In this document: in pieces, positions 15,554 through 24,654 of the stretch
Layout of the letters: the number at the start of each line of letters is the position of its first letter
Numbering within the stretch: the stretch's first letter is position 1
DNA from: Achromobacter mucicolens
Lineage (GTDB): Bacteria > Pseudomonadota > Gammaproteobacteria > Burkholderiales > Burkholderiaceae_B
Length of the DNA stretch: 64,000 bases
Reading direction: 5' to 3'
Assembly: GCF_902859725.1 (NCBI RefSeq)
Contig: NZ_CADIJP010000011.1
Coordinates: 62,001-126,000, forward strand
Translations under genes and position numbers: made by a program
Notes under the pieces: generated by a model
Seen by the model: the letters and a program-made list of their open reading frames with translations, nothing else
Databases searched by the model: none
Told to the model about the DNA's origin: nothing

Positions 15554-17550
15554 AAGTCCACAAGGCTTTGTGGTTCGGCCTGTCGTGCATCGCGCTCGTG
15601 CTCCTGATGATCGCGTTCCTCACGCCGTGGGACAACCTCACGACCGGTCATATCGGACTGCTGATGCTGGCGCTGATCGTGGTGGCGATCATGCTGGGCT
15701 TTCCGACCGCGTTCACGTTGATGGGCATGGGCGTGCTGTTCACGTTCCTGGCGTATTACATGCAGAGTTCGGATCCGGGGCGGTCCCTGGGACAGACGCT
15801 GGATCTGATGGTGCAGCGCACGTACGCCACCATGACCAACGACTCGCTGATCTCGATCCCGCTCTTCGTGTTCATGGGCTATCTGGTCGAGCGCGCCAAT
15901 CTCATTGAAAAGCTGTTCCGGTCGATGCACCTGGCGCTTGCGCGGCTGCCGGGCGCGTTGGCGGTTGCCACGCTGGCCACCTGCGCCATCTTCGCGACGG
16001 CCACGGGGATTGTCGGGGCGGTGGTCACGCTGATGGGGCTGCTGGCGATGCCCGCGATGCTCAAGGCCGGCTACAGCGTGCGCCTGACGGCCGGTTCCAT
16101 CACGGCGGGCGGGTGCCTGGGCATCCTGCTGCCCCCGTCGGTGATGCTGATCGTGTATGGCGCGACCACCGGCGTGTCGGTGGTGCAGCTGTACGCGGGC
16201 GCGCTGTTTCCCGGCATCATGCTGGCCATCCTGTACATGGTCTACGTCATCATCGTGGCCAAGCTGCGGCCCGACATGGCGCCGCCGCTGCCCGAGAACG
16301 AACGCGGCGTGCCGCTGCCGCCCGGGACGGCGGCGCTGGCGGCCGGGCCCTACACGCGCGCCGTGTCCGGCATGCTGGCCGCCATGTTCAAGGGCCGGCG
16401 CAACAGCGCGGTGTCGTTCGGGTACCTGACGCGCAACATGGCCATAGCGTTGACGCCGCTGGTCGTCACCGTGCTGATGCTGGCGGTGGTGCACCACGCG
16501 CTGACCAAGCCGCCCGTGGAATACGAGATTCCCGCTGAATTGCGCCTGGGCTCCAGCGACTTCGATTCCGGTTCGGGGTTGAGCGAGCCGCCCGTCGATG
16601 GGCTGGCCGAGCCGCCCTCGAGCGACCTGCCCGAACCGCCTTCCAACGAGCTGGCCGAACCCCCAGGCAGCGCGCCCGCGGTGTCCGGGCTGAGCGAGCC
16701 GCCCGGCACGCCCGCCGCCCAACCGCCAGCTGGCGTCGCAGCACCCGCGCAATCCGGCGCGCAGCCCGCCGCGGCCGCCGAAGCGGAAGCCCGGATCGCG
16801 GCGCCCACGGGTTTCTGGATCTTCGCCGGCATATGCGCGGTGATTCTGGCGGTGTTCTACGCCGCGCTGACGTGGGCGCGGCTGGAAATCTTCAAGATGC
16901 TGATGGGCTCGTTCTTCCCCCTGGCGGTCATGATCGCGGCCGTGCTGGGGTCGATCGGGTTCGGCCTGGCCACCCCCAGCGAGGCCGCCGCGATGGGCGC
17001 GATGGGCGGGGCGTTGCTGGCATTGGCTTATCGCAGGTTGAACCTGCCGGTCCTGCGCGAATCGGTGTTCCTGACGGCCAAGACCAGCGCCATGGTCTGC
17101 TGGCTGTTCGTGGGCTCGTCCATCTTCTCGGCGGCGTTCGCGCTCTTGGGCGGACAGCGCATCATCGAGGAATGGGTGTTGTCCCTGGGACTGACGCCGA
17201 TCCAGTTCCTGCTGCTGGCGCAGATCATCATCTTCCTGCTCGGCTGGCCGCTGGAATGGACCGAGATCATCGTGATCTTCATGCCGATCTTCGTGCCGCT
17301 GCTCAATACGTTCGGCATCGACCCGCTGTTCTTCGGCCTGCTCGTGGCGTTGAACCTGCAGACCGCATTCCTGTCGCCACCGGTGGCCATGTCGGCCTTC
17401 TATCTGAAGGGGGTGTCACCGCCGCACGTGACGCTGAATCAGATCTTCCTGGGCATGATGCCGTTCATGGGAATTCAGGTCGTCGCCATCTTCCTGTTGT
17501 ACATGTTCCCGGGAATCGGCATGTGGCTGCCGACGGTGCTGTACCGGTAA
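15550..17550 (+). CDS. TRAP transporter large permease (DctM family) with Pro-rich insert
   Basis: A 666-residue inner-membrane permease, much longer than the usual ~430. The DctM core is clear: IGLLMLALIVVAIMLGFPTAF, LISIPLFVFMGYLVERANL, TGIVGAVVTLMGLLAMPAMLKAGY, AGGCLGILLPPSVMLIVYG at the front, and ATPSEAAAMGAMGGALLALAYRR, LGWPLEWTEIIVIFMPIFVPLL, LQTAFLSPPVAMSAFYLKGV at the back. Between them, after a hydrophobic segment at about residues 297-316, residues 327-422 are a Pro/Ala/Ser-rich stretch with five EPP repeats, followed by another membrane helix. The frame is continuous, so this is not a sequencing frameshift. It completes the TRAP operon and ends 8 bases from the convergent DUF6882 gene. 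Confidence 0.92.
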   Translation: MKVHKALWFGLSCIALVLLMIAFLTPWDNLTTGHIGLLMLALIVVAIMLGFPTAFTLMGMGVLFTFLAYYMQSSDPGRSLGQTLDLMVQRTYATMTNDSLISIPLFVFMGYLVERANLIEKLFRSMHLALARLPGALAVATLATCAIFATATGIVGAVVTLMGLLAMPAMLKAGYSVRLTAGSITAGGCLGILLPPSVMLIVYGATTGVSVVQLYAGALFPGIMLAILYMVYVIIVAKLRPDMAPPLPENERGVPLPPGTAALAAGPYTRAVSGMLAAMFKGRRNSAVSFGYLTRNMAIALTPLVVTVLMLAVVHHALTKPPVEYEIPAELRLGSSDFDSGSGLSEPPVDGLAEPPSSDLPEPPSNELAEPPGSAPAVSGLSEPPGTPAAQPPAGVAAPAQSGAQPAAAAEAEARIAAPTGFWIFAGICAVILAVFYAALTWARLEIFKMLMGSFFPLAVMIAAVLGSIGFGLATPSEAAAMGAMGGALLALAYRRLNLPVLRESVFLTAKTSAMVCWLFVGSSIFSAAFALLGGQRIIEEWVLSLGLTPIQFLLLAQIIIFLLGWPLEWTEIIVIFMPIFVPLLNTFGIDPLFFGLLVALNLQTAFLSPPVAMSAFYLKGVSPPHVTLNQIFLGMMPFMGIQVVAIFLLYMFPGIGMWLPTVLYR

Positions 17551-17558
17551 GACGCCGT

Positions 17559-18047
17559 TTACTGCCCCGACGCCGCCGACAGCGATACCTGGCCGAACGT
17601 CATCCACACATGCGCCGTCTCGGACGCCTGCGCGCGATACGTGCCGGAGGCTTCGCCCAGACGCATTGCGACGGCGGCGAACTCCCAGGCCTGGGAGTCG
17701 TCGCAATCGACCTTGCGCGTGGTGTAGGCGTGCAACCCATGCGCACGCCCGAAGGCCAGCGCCAGTTGCGCGTGCTCGGCCAGTTCGGCCGGCACGGATG
17801 GGTGGTCCCAGCCCCATAGAAAACTGTCGTCCTCGCTGTTGGACGTGCCGACGATCTGCACCGGCGCGCTGGCGACAACGCCACCCGGAAGCTGGAACAC
17901 GATCAGCCCACTGTCCATGTCCACCGACCACTGCTCGGCCTCATCCAGATGCCAGGTCGCGCAATGCGCCGTGGTGGCGGCCTGCATGCCTGCCATGCTT
18001 TGGGCGATGAAGGCCTGGACGTCGAAGGGCGTGGGGGTGTCGGACAT
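17559..18047 (-). CDS. DUF6882 domain protein
   Basis: A 162-residue soluble protein resembling the DUF6882 family of unknown function. Visible family-like features are WSVDMDSGLIVF, the QIVGTSNSEDDSFLWGWDHPSVP block near the middle, and AWEFAAVAMRLGEASGTYRA towards the end. No signal peptide, membrane segment or metal-binding cluster is seen. It is encoded alone, convergent with the TRAP operon and divergent from the MarR gene. I cannot suggest a function. Confidence 0.75.
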   Translation of the reverse strand: MSDTPTPFDVQAFIAQSMAGMQAATTAHCATWHLDEAEQWSVDMDSGLIVFQLPGGVVASAPVQIVGTSNSEDDSFLWGWDHPSVPAELAEHAQLALAFGRAHGLHAYTTRKVDCDDSQAWEFAAVAMRLGEASGTYRAQASETAHVWMTFGQVSLSAASGQ

Positions 18048-18267
18048 GCTGCGGGATTCCTTGTTAGGTGAAGGGTCAGCATGATAAGCCAGTCTGGTTC
18101 CCAGGATTCGGGATCCTGAGCTCCTCGGTGTCGCGTGTGTAGTGTGTCTCCATGCCGTGCCCGCGCGAATCCTTGATCATGCCGGCGCTTCACGTCGCGT
18201 TTGCTTCAATTGATTAGCCGCCATACTATATGGCACAAAATCTATATCCTCTGACTTTCATCCGACC

Positions 18268-18780
18268 ATGCTCGAACCCAAACATCACGCCTTGCTCGAA
18301 GAGGTGTCCCGCCGAGGGCTGCCGTCCGCAGATGGCGTGCGCCTGTGTTTCCAGGTACTGGCGTTGGCCAGCGCCATCGACCGGGACTGCGCCGTGCGGC
18401 TGGCCCCCAAACAATTGTCCGAAGCCAAATTCGTGTTGCTGTTCCTGCTGCAAGGCCAGCCGGGCGGGCTGTCGCCGCACGAACTGGCGACGCGCGCCGG
18501 CGTGACGCGCGCGACGATTACCGGCTTGGTGGACGGGCTGGAGCGGGACGGGTTCGTCGCGCGCGAAGGCGGGCAGGCCGACCGTCGCAGAATTGCAGTG
18601 AGGCTGACTGCCAAAGGCAGGCGGATCGCCGGAAGGCTGTTCAAGGAGCATGCGACGTGGATCGGTTCGCTCTTTGGGGGGTTGAGTGCTGCCGAGCAGG
18701 ATCAGCTGGGCGGGTTGCTGACGAAAGTGTGGTGCGGCACGGATGCCGGTAGGGTCGCCCTGCAGGAGGCCGGGCAATGA
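18268..18780 (+). CDS. MarR-family transcriptional regulator
   Basis: A 170-residue regulator with the MarR winged helix at about residues 50-110: SEAKFVLLFLLQGQPGGLSPHELATRAGVTRATITGLVDGLERDGFVARE, then the wing GGQADRRRIAVRLTAKGRRI. Helices at both ends form the dimer interface. It overlaps the next gene by four bases (ATGA), so both are translated together. MarR proteins usually respond to small aromatic or electrophilic compounds; pairing with an alkylation-repair-like protein suggests a response to electrophile or alkylating stress, but this is inference. Confidence 0.88.
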   Translation: MLEPKHHALLEEVSRRGLPSADGVRLCFQVLALASAIDRDCAVRLAPKQLSEAKFVLLFLLQGQPGGLSPHELATRAGVTRATITGLVDGLERDGFVAREGGQADRRRIAVRLTAKGRRIAGRLFKEHATWIGSLFGGLSAAEQDQLGGLLTKVWCGTDAGRVALQEAGQ

Positions 18781-19610
18781 ACAAGAGAGCAGGCAAGGCG
18801 GTGGAAGGCGCGGCCAAGGGCGTTCCGCCAGCGGGGAACAAGCCGGTCGGGCGAGGTGTGAAGGACATCGCGCCGGCAAGGCTGGCCCAATTGAATGCGG
18901 GCGCGCCGGCCACGACGCTTACAGAGTGCCTGGCGGTGGATTACGCGCGTTTGATGCAGGCAGCCGTGCCCGAAGTGGGCGCGCAGGCGCTGGCCGTGAT
19001 GCGGGCGGACGCGGCGGCGGGCATATCCAGGCGAATGCAGCGGGCAGCGTTGATCTTGCTGGACACACTGGGGCCGCAGGCGATTGGCCGGCTGCAAGCA
19101 CATGCCTCGGACACCGTCCGGGGCTGGGCGTGCTTCATGGTGGGCGCGTTGCCGGGGATGTCGGTGCAAGCGCGGCTGGATACGATCCGTCCATTCGCCG
19201 ACGACGGGCATTTTGGTGTGCGGGAATGGGCCTGGCTGGCTGTCCGGCCAGCGTTGACGGCCGAACTCGAAACCTCGGTGGCATGTCTGGCGCCGTGGAC
19301 AAGCCACTCGTCCGAGCGCGTGCGGCGTTTTGCCAGCGAGTCGCTGCGGCCACGTGGCGTCTGGTGCGCCCACGTGCCGGCACTGAAGGCCAATCCGGCC
19401 ATCGCGTTGCCGCTGCTCGAACCGTTGCGGGCCGATCCGGCCAGTTATGTGCAGGACTCCGTGGCCAACTGGCTCAACGATGCCAGTAAGGATCAGCCAG
19501 ATTGGGTGCGTGCGCTCTGCGCTCGATGGTCAGCTGGCGACGCTACTGCCGGCGCCAAAGCCGCCACCGAGCGGATCTGCAAGCGTGCCCTGCGTTCAAT
19601 CGGGGCTTAG
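18777..19610 (+). CDS. DNA alkylation repair-like protein with HEAT-like repeats
   Basis: A 277-residue protein. After a basic, disordered-looking N-terminus of about 28 residues comes an all-helical repeat region resembling the HEAT-like fold of the AlkC/AlkD glycosylases. Typical blocks are HASDTVRGWACFMVG, FADDGHFGVREWAWLAVRPAL, SSERVRRFASESLRPRGVW and YVQDSVANWLNDASKDQPDWV. These resemble the AlkC-like group (COG4335), which removes alkylated bases from DNA. The Trp and Asp residues in these repeats are plausible DNA contacts. Four-base overlap with the MarR gene indicates coexpression. Enzyme activity cannot be confirmed from sequence alone. Confidence 0.78.
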   Translation: MNKRAGKAVEGAAKGVPPAGNKPVGRGVKDIAPARLAQLNAGAPATTLTECLAVDYARLMQAAVPEVGAQALAVMRADAAAGISRRMQRAALILLDTLGPQAIGRLQAHASDTVRGWACFMVGALPGMSVQARLDTIRPFADDGHFGVREWAWLAVRPALTAELETSVACLAPWTSHSSERVRRFASESLRPRGVWCAHVPALKANPAIALPLLEPLRADPASYVQDSVANWLNDASKDQPDWVRALCARWSAGDATAGAKAATERICKRALRSIGA

Positions 19611-19670
19611 CGGGGCGTAAACGCCTGAAGACTCCAGCTCTGAACGCGGCCGTTGCCCCGGCCGCCTGGC

Positions 19671-20420
19671 TTACAGCTGGCTCATGCCGCCGTCCGCGAT
19701 GATCTCCGTGCCCACGATGAAGGCCGACTCGCGCGCGGCCAGGTGCAGCACGGTCGCCGCGATCTCCTGGGGGGTGCCAAAGCGGCCCAGCGGCACCTGC
19801 GCCTGGATGCTGGCGGCGGTCTTCTCCAGCGTGGCGGGATCCAGCCCCAGCTTGTTGTAGATGGGGGTGGCGACCGGCCCGGGGCTGACGACGTTGACCC
19901 GGATGCCGCGCGGCAGCCATTCGGCCGACAGCGTCTTGGCCAGGGAGATCAACGCGGCCTTGCTGGCGGCGTAGATCGACGATGCCGGCATGCCGATGTG
20001 AGCGTTGATGGACCCGTTGAGCACGATGGACGCGCCCGTGTTGAGCAAGGGGTCCAGCGCCTGGAGCTGGAAGTAGACGCCCTTGACGTTGGTATTGAAC
20101 GTCTGGTCCCAGAGATCTTCCGTGGCGTCGGTCAGCGTCGCGAACTTGGCGATGCCGGCGTTGACGAAGACCGCATCCAGGCGCACGCCTGCCGATGCCA
20201 GGGCGCCCGCCAACGCGGCAGCCGCGCCGGGCGCGCCGGCCGTGTTCTGGATGGCCAGCGCGTTTGCGCCCAAAGCGGCGCGGGTCTTTTCCAGGGCGGC
20301 GGCGTCGCGGCCGGTGACGATGACACGGGCGCCTTCGGCGGCAAAGGCTTGGGCGGCCGCAAGGCCGATGCCGCTGGTGCCGCCGGTGACCAGGACGGTC
20401 TTTTGTTCAAAACGGTTCAT
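19671..20420 (-). CDS. SDR-family oxidoreductase
   Basis: A 249-residue NAD(P)-dependent short-chain dehydrogenase. The Rossmann motif TGGTSGIG is at residues 12-19, NAGIA follows at the expected place, and the catalytic triad is visible as S in LNGSINAHIG, then Y-x3-K in YAASK. The C-terminus has SPGPVATPIY and the closing GTEIIADGGMSQL. The Arg after the second beta strand (VTGRD) favours NADP. It is divergent from a LysR gene, which probably controls it. Substrate unknown. Confidence 0.92.
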   Translation of the reverse strand: MNRFEQKTVLVTGGTSGIGLAAAQAFAAEGARVIVTGRDAAALEKTRAALGANALAIQNTAGAPGAAAALAGALASAGVRLDAVFVNAGIAKFATLTDATEDLWDQTFNTNVKGVYFQLQALDPLLNTGASIVLNGSINAHIGMPASSIYAASKAALISLAKTLSAEWLPRGIRVNVVSPGPVATPIYNKLGLDPATLEKTAASIQAQVPLGRFGTPQEIAATVLHLAARESAFIVGTEIIADGGMSQL

Positions 20421-20522
20421 GATGGATTCCTTGGGAAGTGGGGATGAGGTGTAGCCATGTTGCGCCTCGCCCGGTGCTTTGTCGTACGATCTGGCGCATA
20501 AACACGTTCGAAGGAATCGCAC

Positions 20523-21440
20523 ATGTTGAGCCCGAATGAACTGGCGCTGATGGAAGCGATCCGCGATAGCGGCAGCCTGTCCCGCGCAGCCGCGAAGCTG
20601 GGCAAGGCCCCCTCGTCGGTGTCGCACGCCGCCCGCCAGCTCGAAGAGCGCTTTGACGCCCTGCTATTCGACCGCCGGGGCTACCGGATGCAACTCACGC
20701 CCGCGGGGCAGTTGCTGGCAGACGAAGCCGGGCGGCTGGCCCAGGACGTCAGCCGGCTGACGCAGCGTGTGCGGCAGGTCGCCAGCGGTTGGGAAGACCG
20801 GCTGCGCATCGTCAGCGACGAAATCCTGGAATTCGAGCTCATGGCGCCGCTCATCCAGGCATTCGACAAGCTGGATTCGGGCGTGCGGCTGCGGTTCACG
20901 CACGAGGTGCTGGGCGGCACCTGGGAGGCGCTGCGCGAGGGCCGCGCGGACCTGATCGTGGGCGCCACCAACGAACCGCAAACCATGCCGAACCTGCAGT
21001 GGGCGGCGCTGGGCGAAATGGAGTGGCTGTTCGCCGTGTCGCCGCGCCATCCGCTTGCGCGCGCCAAGGCGCCACTGCGCCAGGACCAGATCCAGCAGCA
21101 TCGTGCCGTCGTCGTCGCCGACACGGCGCGCGGCGCGGCGGCCCGCGGCTACGGCGGGGTGGGCGGGCAGGCCACGCTGGCGGTGCCCAGCATGCGGGCC
21201 AAGATCCTGGCGCAGCGCGCCGGACTGGGCGTGGGCTGGGTGCCGCGGCACCGCGCGGCATCGCTCCTGGCGCGAGGCGAACTCGTGGAAATGGCCACGG
21301 AAACCCCGCGCGAACCGAACCTGCTGTACCTGGCGTGGCGCAGTGATCACGATGGACGCGCGCTGCGCTGGTGGCTGGACCAATTGCGCCAGCCTCGGAT
21401 GGCGGCGGCGCTGATGCGGGGCATCGACGGGTTCGCCTGA
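20523..21440 (+). CDS. LysR-family regulator divergent from SDR
   Basis: A 305-residue LysR protein with N-terminal HTH (LSPNELALMEAIRDSGSLSRAAAKLGKAPSSVSHAARQLEERFDALLFDRR) and an effector domain beginning near WEDRLRIVSDEILEFELM. The shared 102-base region with the SDR gene is the natural place for its operator. Effector unknown. Confidence 0.9.
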   Translation: MLSPNELALMEAIRDSGSLSRAAAKLGKAPSSVSHAARQLEERFDALLFDRRGYRMQLTPAGQLLADEAGRLAQDVSRLTQRVRQVASGWEDRLRIVSDEILEFELMAPLIQAFDKLDSGVRLRFTHEVLGGTWEALREGRADLIVGATNEPQTMPNLQWAALGEMEWLFAVSPRHPLARAKAPLRQDQIQQHRAVVVADTARGAAARGYGGVGGQATLAVPSMRAKILAQRAGLGVGWVPRHRAASLLARGELVEMATETPREPNLLYLAWRSDHDGRALRWWLDQLRQPRMAAALMRGIDGFA

Positions 21441-21518
21441 CGCGTTGTAGTCTTAGCCGCGTGCGGCAGCCCCGGCGGACGGCCGGCCAGACCGCGTACA
21501 ACAGTCCCAAGGACGAAC

Positions 21519-22319
21519 ATGGAAGAGACAACACAGGAACCCCCGCTCGATTGGGCGTCGCTGGTCGACGACCTGAACCGGCTGCTGCGCCTGAAGACCA
21601 CGGTCATTGGCATGAAGCTGTACGAGAACGAGGCGGACATGGCGGGCGTGAAGGGCCTGCGCCGGCCCCAGGCCACCCACACCACGGACCAGATCGTGGG
21701 CATGGCCGCGCGGCTGGGCTGGACGGTGGGCATCACCGGTGACGATCTGGTCGGCGCGCAATGCCGCGCCGTCATCGGGCTGGGCCCGCAGGACGAGGCA
21801 TGGAAGCAGGGCAAGGAATACGTGGGCGTCTGGCACGCGACCGAAGCGGACGCTCGGGCGCGCCAGGAGGCGCTGTCCTGTGTGCCGGCCGGCAAGTACC
21901 GGGCGATGGTGGTGTCGCCGCTGGCATCCGGACGCCTGGACCCGCCCGACATCTGTCTGGTGTATGCCACGCCGGGCCAGATGATCATCCTGATCAACGG
22001 CCTGCAATGGAAGAATTACCGGCGCTTTGACTGGAGCGTCGTTGGCGAGACGGCCTGTGCGGATTCCTGGGGCAGGGCGCTTGTCACGGGCGAACCCAGC
22101 CTGTCGCTGCCCTGTTTTGCCGAGCGCAGATATGGCGGGGTGCCGGATGAAGAAATGCTCATGGCGCTGCCGCCGCGCTTTCTGCCCATTGCCATCGAAG
22201 GCATGAAGGCGTTGTCGGCCAATGGCCTGCGGTATCCCATTGCGCCGTATGGCATTCAGAACGACGTGCGTGCAGGCATGGGGGTGAGCTACGCCCAACC
22301 GCCCAAGGCTCAAGGTTGA
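21519..22319 (+). CDS. DUF169 domain protein
   Basis: A 266-residue soluble protein of the DUF169 family (COG2043), whose function is not established. Typical traits are the N-terminal LNRLLRLKTTVIGMKLYENE, the LGP motif followed by a Cys-containing region (ALSCVPAGKYRAMVVSPLASGRLDPPDICLVYATPGQMIILINGLQW), and the ACADSWGRALVTGEPSLSLPCFAERRYGGVPDEEMLMALPPRFL block. Several Cys residues (C in AQCRAV, SCVP, ETACAD, LPCFA) could bind metal or act in redox. Its 3' end overlaps the convergent LysR gene by 10 bases. Confidence 0.82.
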   Translation: MEETTQEPPLDWASLVDDLNRLLRLKTTVIGMKLYENEADMAGVKGLRRPQATHTTDQIVGMAARLGWTVGITGDDLVGAQCRAVIGLGPQDEAWKQGKEYVGVWHATEADARARQEALSCVPAGKYRAMVVSPLASGRLDPPDICLVYATPGQMIILINGLQWKNYRRFDWSVVGETACADSWGRALVTGEPSLSLPCFAERRYGGVPDEEMLMALPPRFLPIAIEGMKALSANGLRYPIAPYGIQNDVRAGMGVSYAQPPKAQG

Positions 22320-23221
22320 GCGCCGACTTGCAGCGCCGCCGCCAGCGCGCGCGCGGCCGGTCCCAGTGGCCGGTCGATGCGGTGCGCAAGATAGGTTTCC
22401 ATGGCGATCTGGCTGTCGCGGCCCAGGCTGGCGGCGGGCACGCGCAGCAGACGGCCTTCGGCCAGATCGCGCGCCACCTGCCAAAGCGGCAGGCGGCCCC
22501 AACCGAGTCCGGACAGGATCAGTGCATGCTTGGTGTCCTGTCCGCTGACGCGGCATGTCTGCGGCGACAGGACGGCAAAGTCGCGGCCTTCGGACAGGGC
22601 CGACGGATCGGATTGCACGATCTGCAGGTGATCCGCCAGGTCCGCCGCCGCAAGCGCCTGCCCGGCGCGCGCGTCCTGCGCCAAGGGGTGCGAGGCGCCG
22701 ACGACGGCCACCATCTGTACGGCGCCCAACGCCTGCACGGCGATGCGCGGATGCCTGAAATGCTCGCCGGCCAGAATGCCCAGCGTGTGCGTGTCGGCCA
22801 GCAGCGCCTCTACCGGCCCGCCCAGCGGCAGCACCGACACGCGCAGCGACACCGAGGGATACGCGGCGCGCATCCGGTTGAGCGCCGCGCCCGCCTGTTC
22901 GATGGGAAAGAGCGTATCGATGACCAGCGACAGTTCCAGTTCCACACCTTCGCCCAGCCCTTGGGCGCGGGCGCGCATCGCATCGACCCGCAAGAGGATG
23001 TCGCGGGCGTTGGCAAGCAGGGCCTGCCCCTGCGGAGTCATGACGGGACGATGGCCGGTGCGGTCGAACAGCGGCACGCCCAGTTGCGCCTCCATGTTTG
23101 CGATGGCGTGGCTGACGGCGGACTGCACCCGCGCCAGGCGGCGGGCGGCCCCACGAAAGCTGCCCGTGTCCGCCACGGCGGCGAATACGCGCAGTTGGTC
23201 CAGGGTCAGGGCATCAATCAT
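22310..23221 (-). CDS. LysR-family regulator divergent from MFS transporter
   Basis: A 303-residue LysR protein: HTH in LTLDQLRVFAAVADTGSFRGAARRLARVQSAVSHAIANMEAQLGVPLFDR, effector domain following. It stands divergent from the MFS gene with a 100-base gap that holds an inverted repeat of the type these regulators bind. Likely regulates the exporter; effector unknown. Confidence 0.9.
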   Translation of the reverse strand: MIDALTLDQLRVFAAVADTGSFRGAARRLARVQSAVSHAIANMEAQLGVPLFDRTGHRPVMTPQGQALLANARDILLRVDAMRARAQGLGEGVELELSLVIDTLFPIEQAGAALNRMRAAYPSVSLRVSVLPLGGPVEALLADTHTLGILAGEHFRHPRIAVQALGAVQMVAVVGASHPLAQDARAGQALAAADLADHLQIVQSDPSALSEGRDFAVLSPQTCRVSGQDTKHALILSGLGWGRLPLWQVARDLAEGRLLRVPAASLGRDSQIAMETYLAHRIDRPLGPAARALAAALQVGAQP

Positions 23222-23222
23222 G

Positions 23223-23243
23223 TTGATCTATTTCTTCGATCAA
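23223..23243. promoter_or_regulatory. Inverted repeat between LysR and MFS genes
   Basis: TTGAT-N11-ATCAA lies directly before the LysR start codon, where an autoregulatory site would be expected. Its arms are short, so the call is tentative. Confidence 0.4.
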
Positions 23244-23321
23244 AAACGTCAAAAGGTTATCACTTCGCGGGATCGGCTTTGCGCGGCATGATGCCGGAAT
23301 TCCGGCAAAAACGAGGGCAGG

Positions 23322-24530
23322 ATGGACAAGGTTGATGGGGTGGCGGCAGACAGCCGCGCAGCGGGACAACATTGGGGCGCGGTGCTGGCCATCGTCGGCG
23401 CGGGCGTCGTGGCGGCGTTGCAGGTGGGTAAGGTCATCATTGCCGCGCCGCTCCTGCGCAAGGACATGGGACTGGATCTGGCCTCCATCGGCACATTGAC
23501 GGCGGTGTTCTCGGTGCTGGGCATGGTGGGCGGCATCGCCGCGGGCGGCGTGATTGCACGTTTTGGCGCGCGGCGCATGCTGTTGCTAGGCTTGGCGGCC
23601 ACAGCGGCGGGCACCGCGGCCGGAGCCCTGGCGCCGACCTACGGCCTGCTGCTCGGATCGCGGATCGTCGAGGGGCTGGGTTTCCTGCTCGTCACGGTAG
23701 CCGGCCCCGCGGCGTTGCAGCGCATCGTCGCGGGCGGCAGGCGCGATTTCGCCTTCGCGCTCTGGAGCTGCTACATGCCAGCCGGGATGGCGATTGCCAT
23801 GCTTGCCTCGCAGGCGTTTGACGATTGGCATGCCTATTGGTGGTGCGCGGGCATTGCCGCCGGCGTGGCGCTGGTCAGCATCGCCGCGCTGGCGCCGCCC
23901 ACGCCCCGGGGGGCCAGCCTGTCGTGGCACGGCCTGCGCCAGGATACTGCCGACACCATGGGCGCGCCCGGCCCGCTGCTGCTGGCGCTGTCCTTCACGC
24001 TCTACAGCCTGATGTTCTTCGCGCTGTTCACGTTCCTGCCGGTGCTGCTGATGGAGCAATTGGGACTGACGCTTGCCAAGGCCGGCCTGTATAGCGCCAT
24101 CGCCAGTGCCGCCAATGTGGTGGGCAATCTGGGCGCGGGCGTGCTGCTGGGGCGCGGATGGCGCCGGTCCACATTGATCGCGCTAGCCAGTTCGGTGATG
24201 GCGGCCGTGGCGCTCCTGATCTTCGGATCGGCGCTGCCCGCCATGACCACTTTTCTGTTGTGCGTGCTGTTCTCGGCCGTGGGCGGACTGATCCCGGCCA
24301 CGCTGCTGGGCACCGCGCCGCTGGTCGCCCCGCGTCCGGCGCTGACCGCCGCATCCGTGGGACTGGTCATGCAGGGCAGCAACCTGGGACAGGTGATTGG
24401 ACCGGTGGCCGTGGGCGGCGCGATCGACCGCTTTGGCTGGACGTCCGCCTCGTTCATCGTCGCCGCTGCGGGCTTGGCGGGCGTGGCGGTTGCCTGGCGT
24501 CTGCGGCGCGTGAAGGGCGTCCGTCTTTGA
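23322..24530 (+). CDS. MFS transporter
   Basis: A 402-residue inner-membrane protein with about twelve hydrophobic segments. The loop between segments 2 and 3 shows the MFS motif A (GGVIARFGARRMLLLG). It resembles CynX/NimT-like or sugar-efflux MFS proteins in length and spacing but no substrate can be inferred. Divergent from a LysR regulator. Confidence 0.9.
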   Translation: MDKVDGVAADSRAAGQHWGAVLAIVGAGVVAALQVGKVIIAAPLLRKDMGLDLASIGTLTAVFSVLGMVGGIAAGGVIARFGARRMLLLGLAATAAGTAAGALAPTYGLLLGSRIVEGLGFLLVTVAGPAALQRIVAGGRRDFAFALWSCYMPAGMAIAMLASQAFDDWHAYWWCAGIAAGVALVSIAALAPPTPRGASLSWHGLRQDTADTMGAPGPLLLALSFTLYSLMFFALFTFLPVLLMEQLGLTLAKAGLYSAIASAANVVGNLGAGVLLGRGWRRSTLIALASSVMAAVALLIFGSALPAMTTFLLCVLFSAVGGLIPATLLGTAPLVAPRPALTAASVGLVMQGSNLGQVIGPVAVGGAIDRFGWTSASFIVAAAGLAGVAVAWRLRRVKGVRL

Positions 24531-24654
24531 CGCGCTGGCCGGGACGTGCGCGCGGGGCCTCGCCTGCTTGCGCCGCCAGGCGCAGGTCATCCGGCCAGGT
24601 CGGCGCGGTTACCCGGCTGGCCTATCATGGAGCGCACGACACGATGGAGGTTGC

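Noticed and set aside
16525-16820. Possible gene fusion or error in the TRAP large permease
   Set aside because: The frame is continuous with membrane helices on both sides and the DctM core resumes correctly, so it is treated as a genuine insert.
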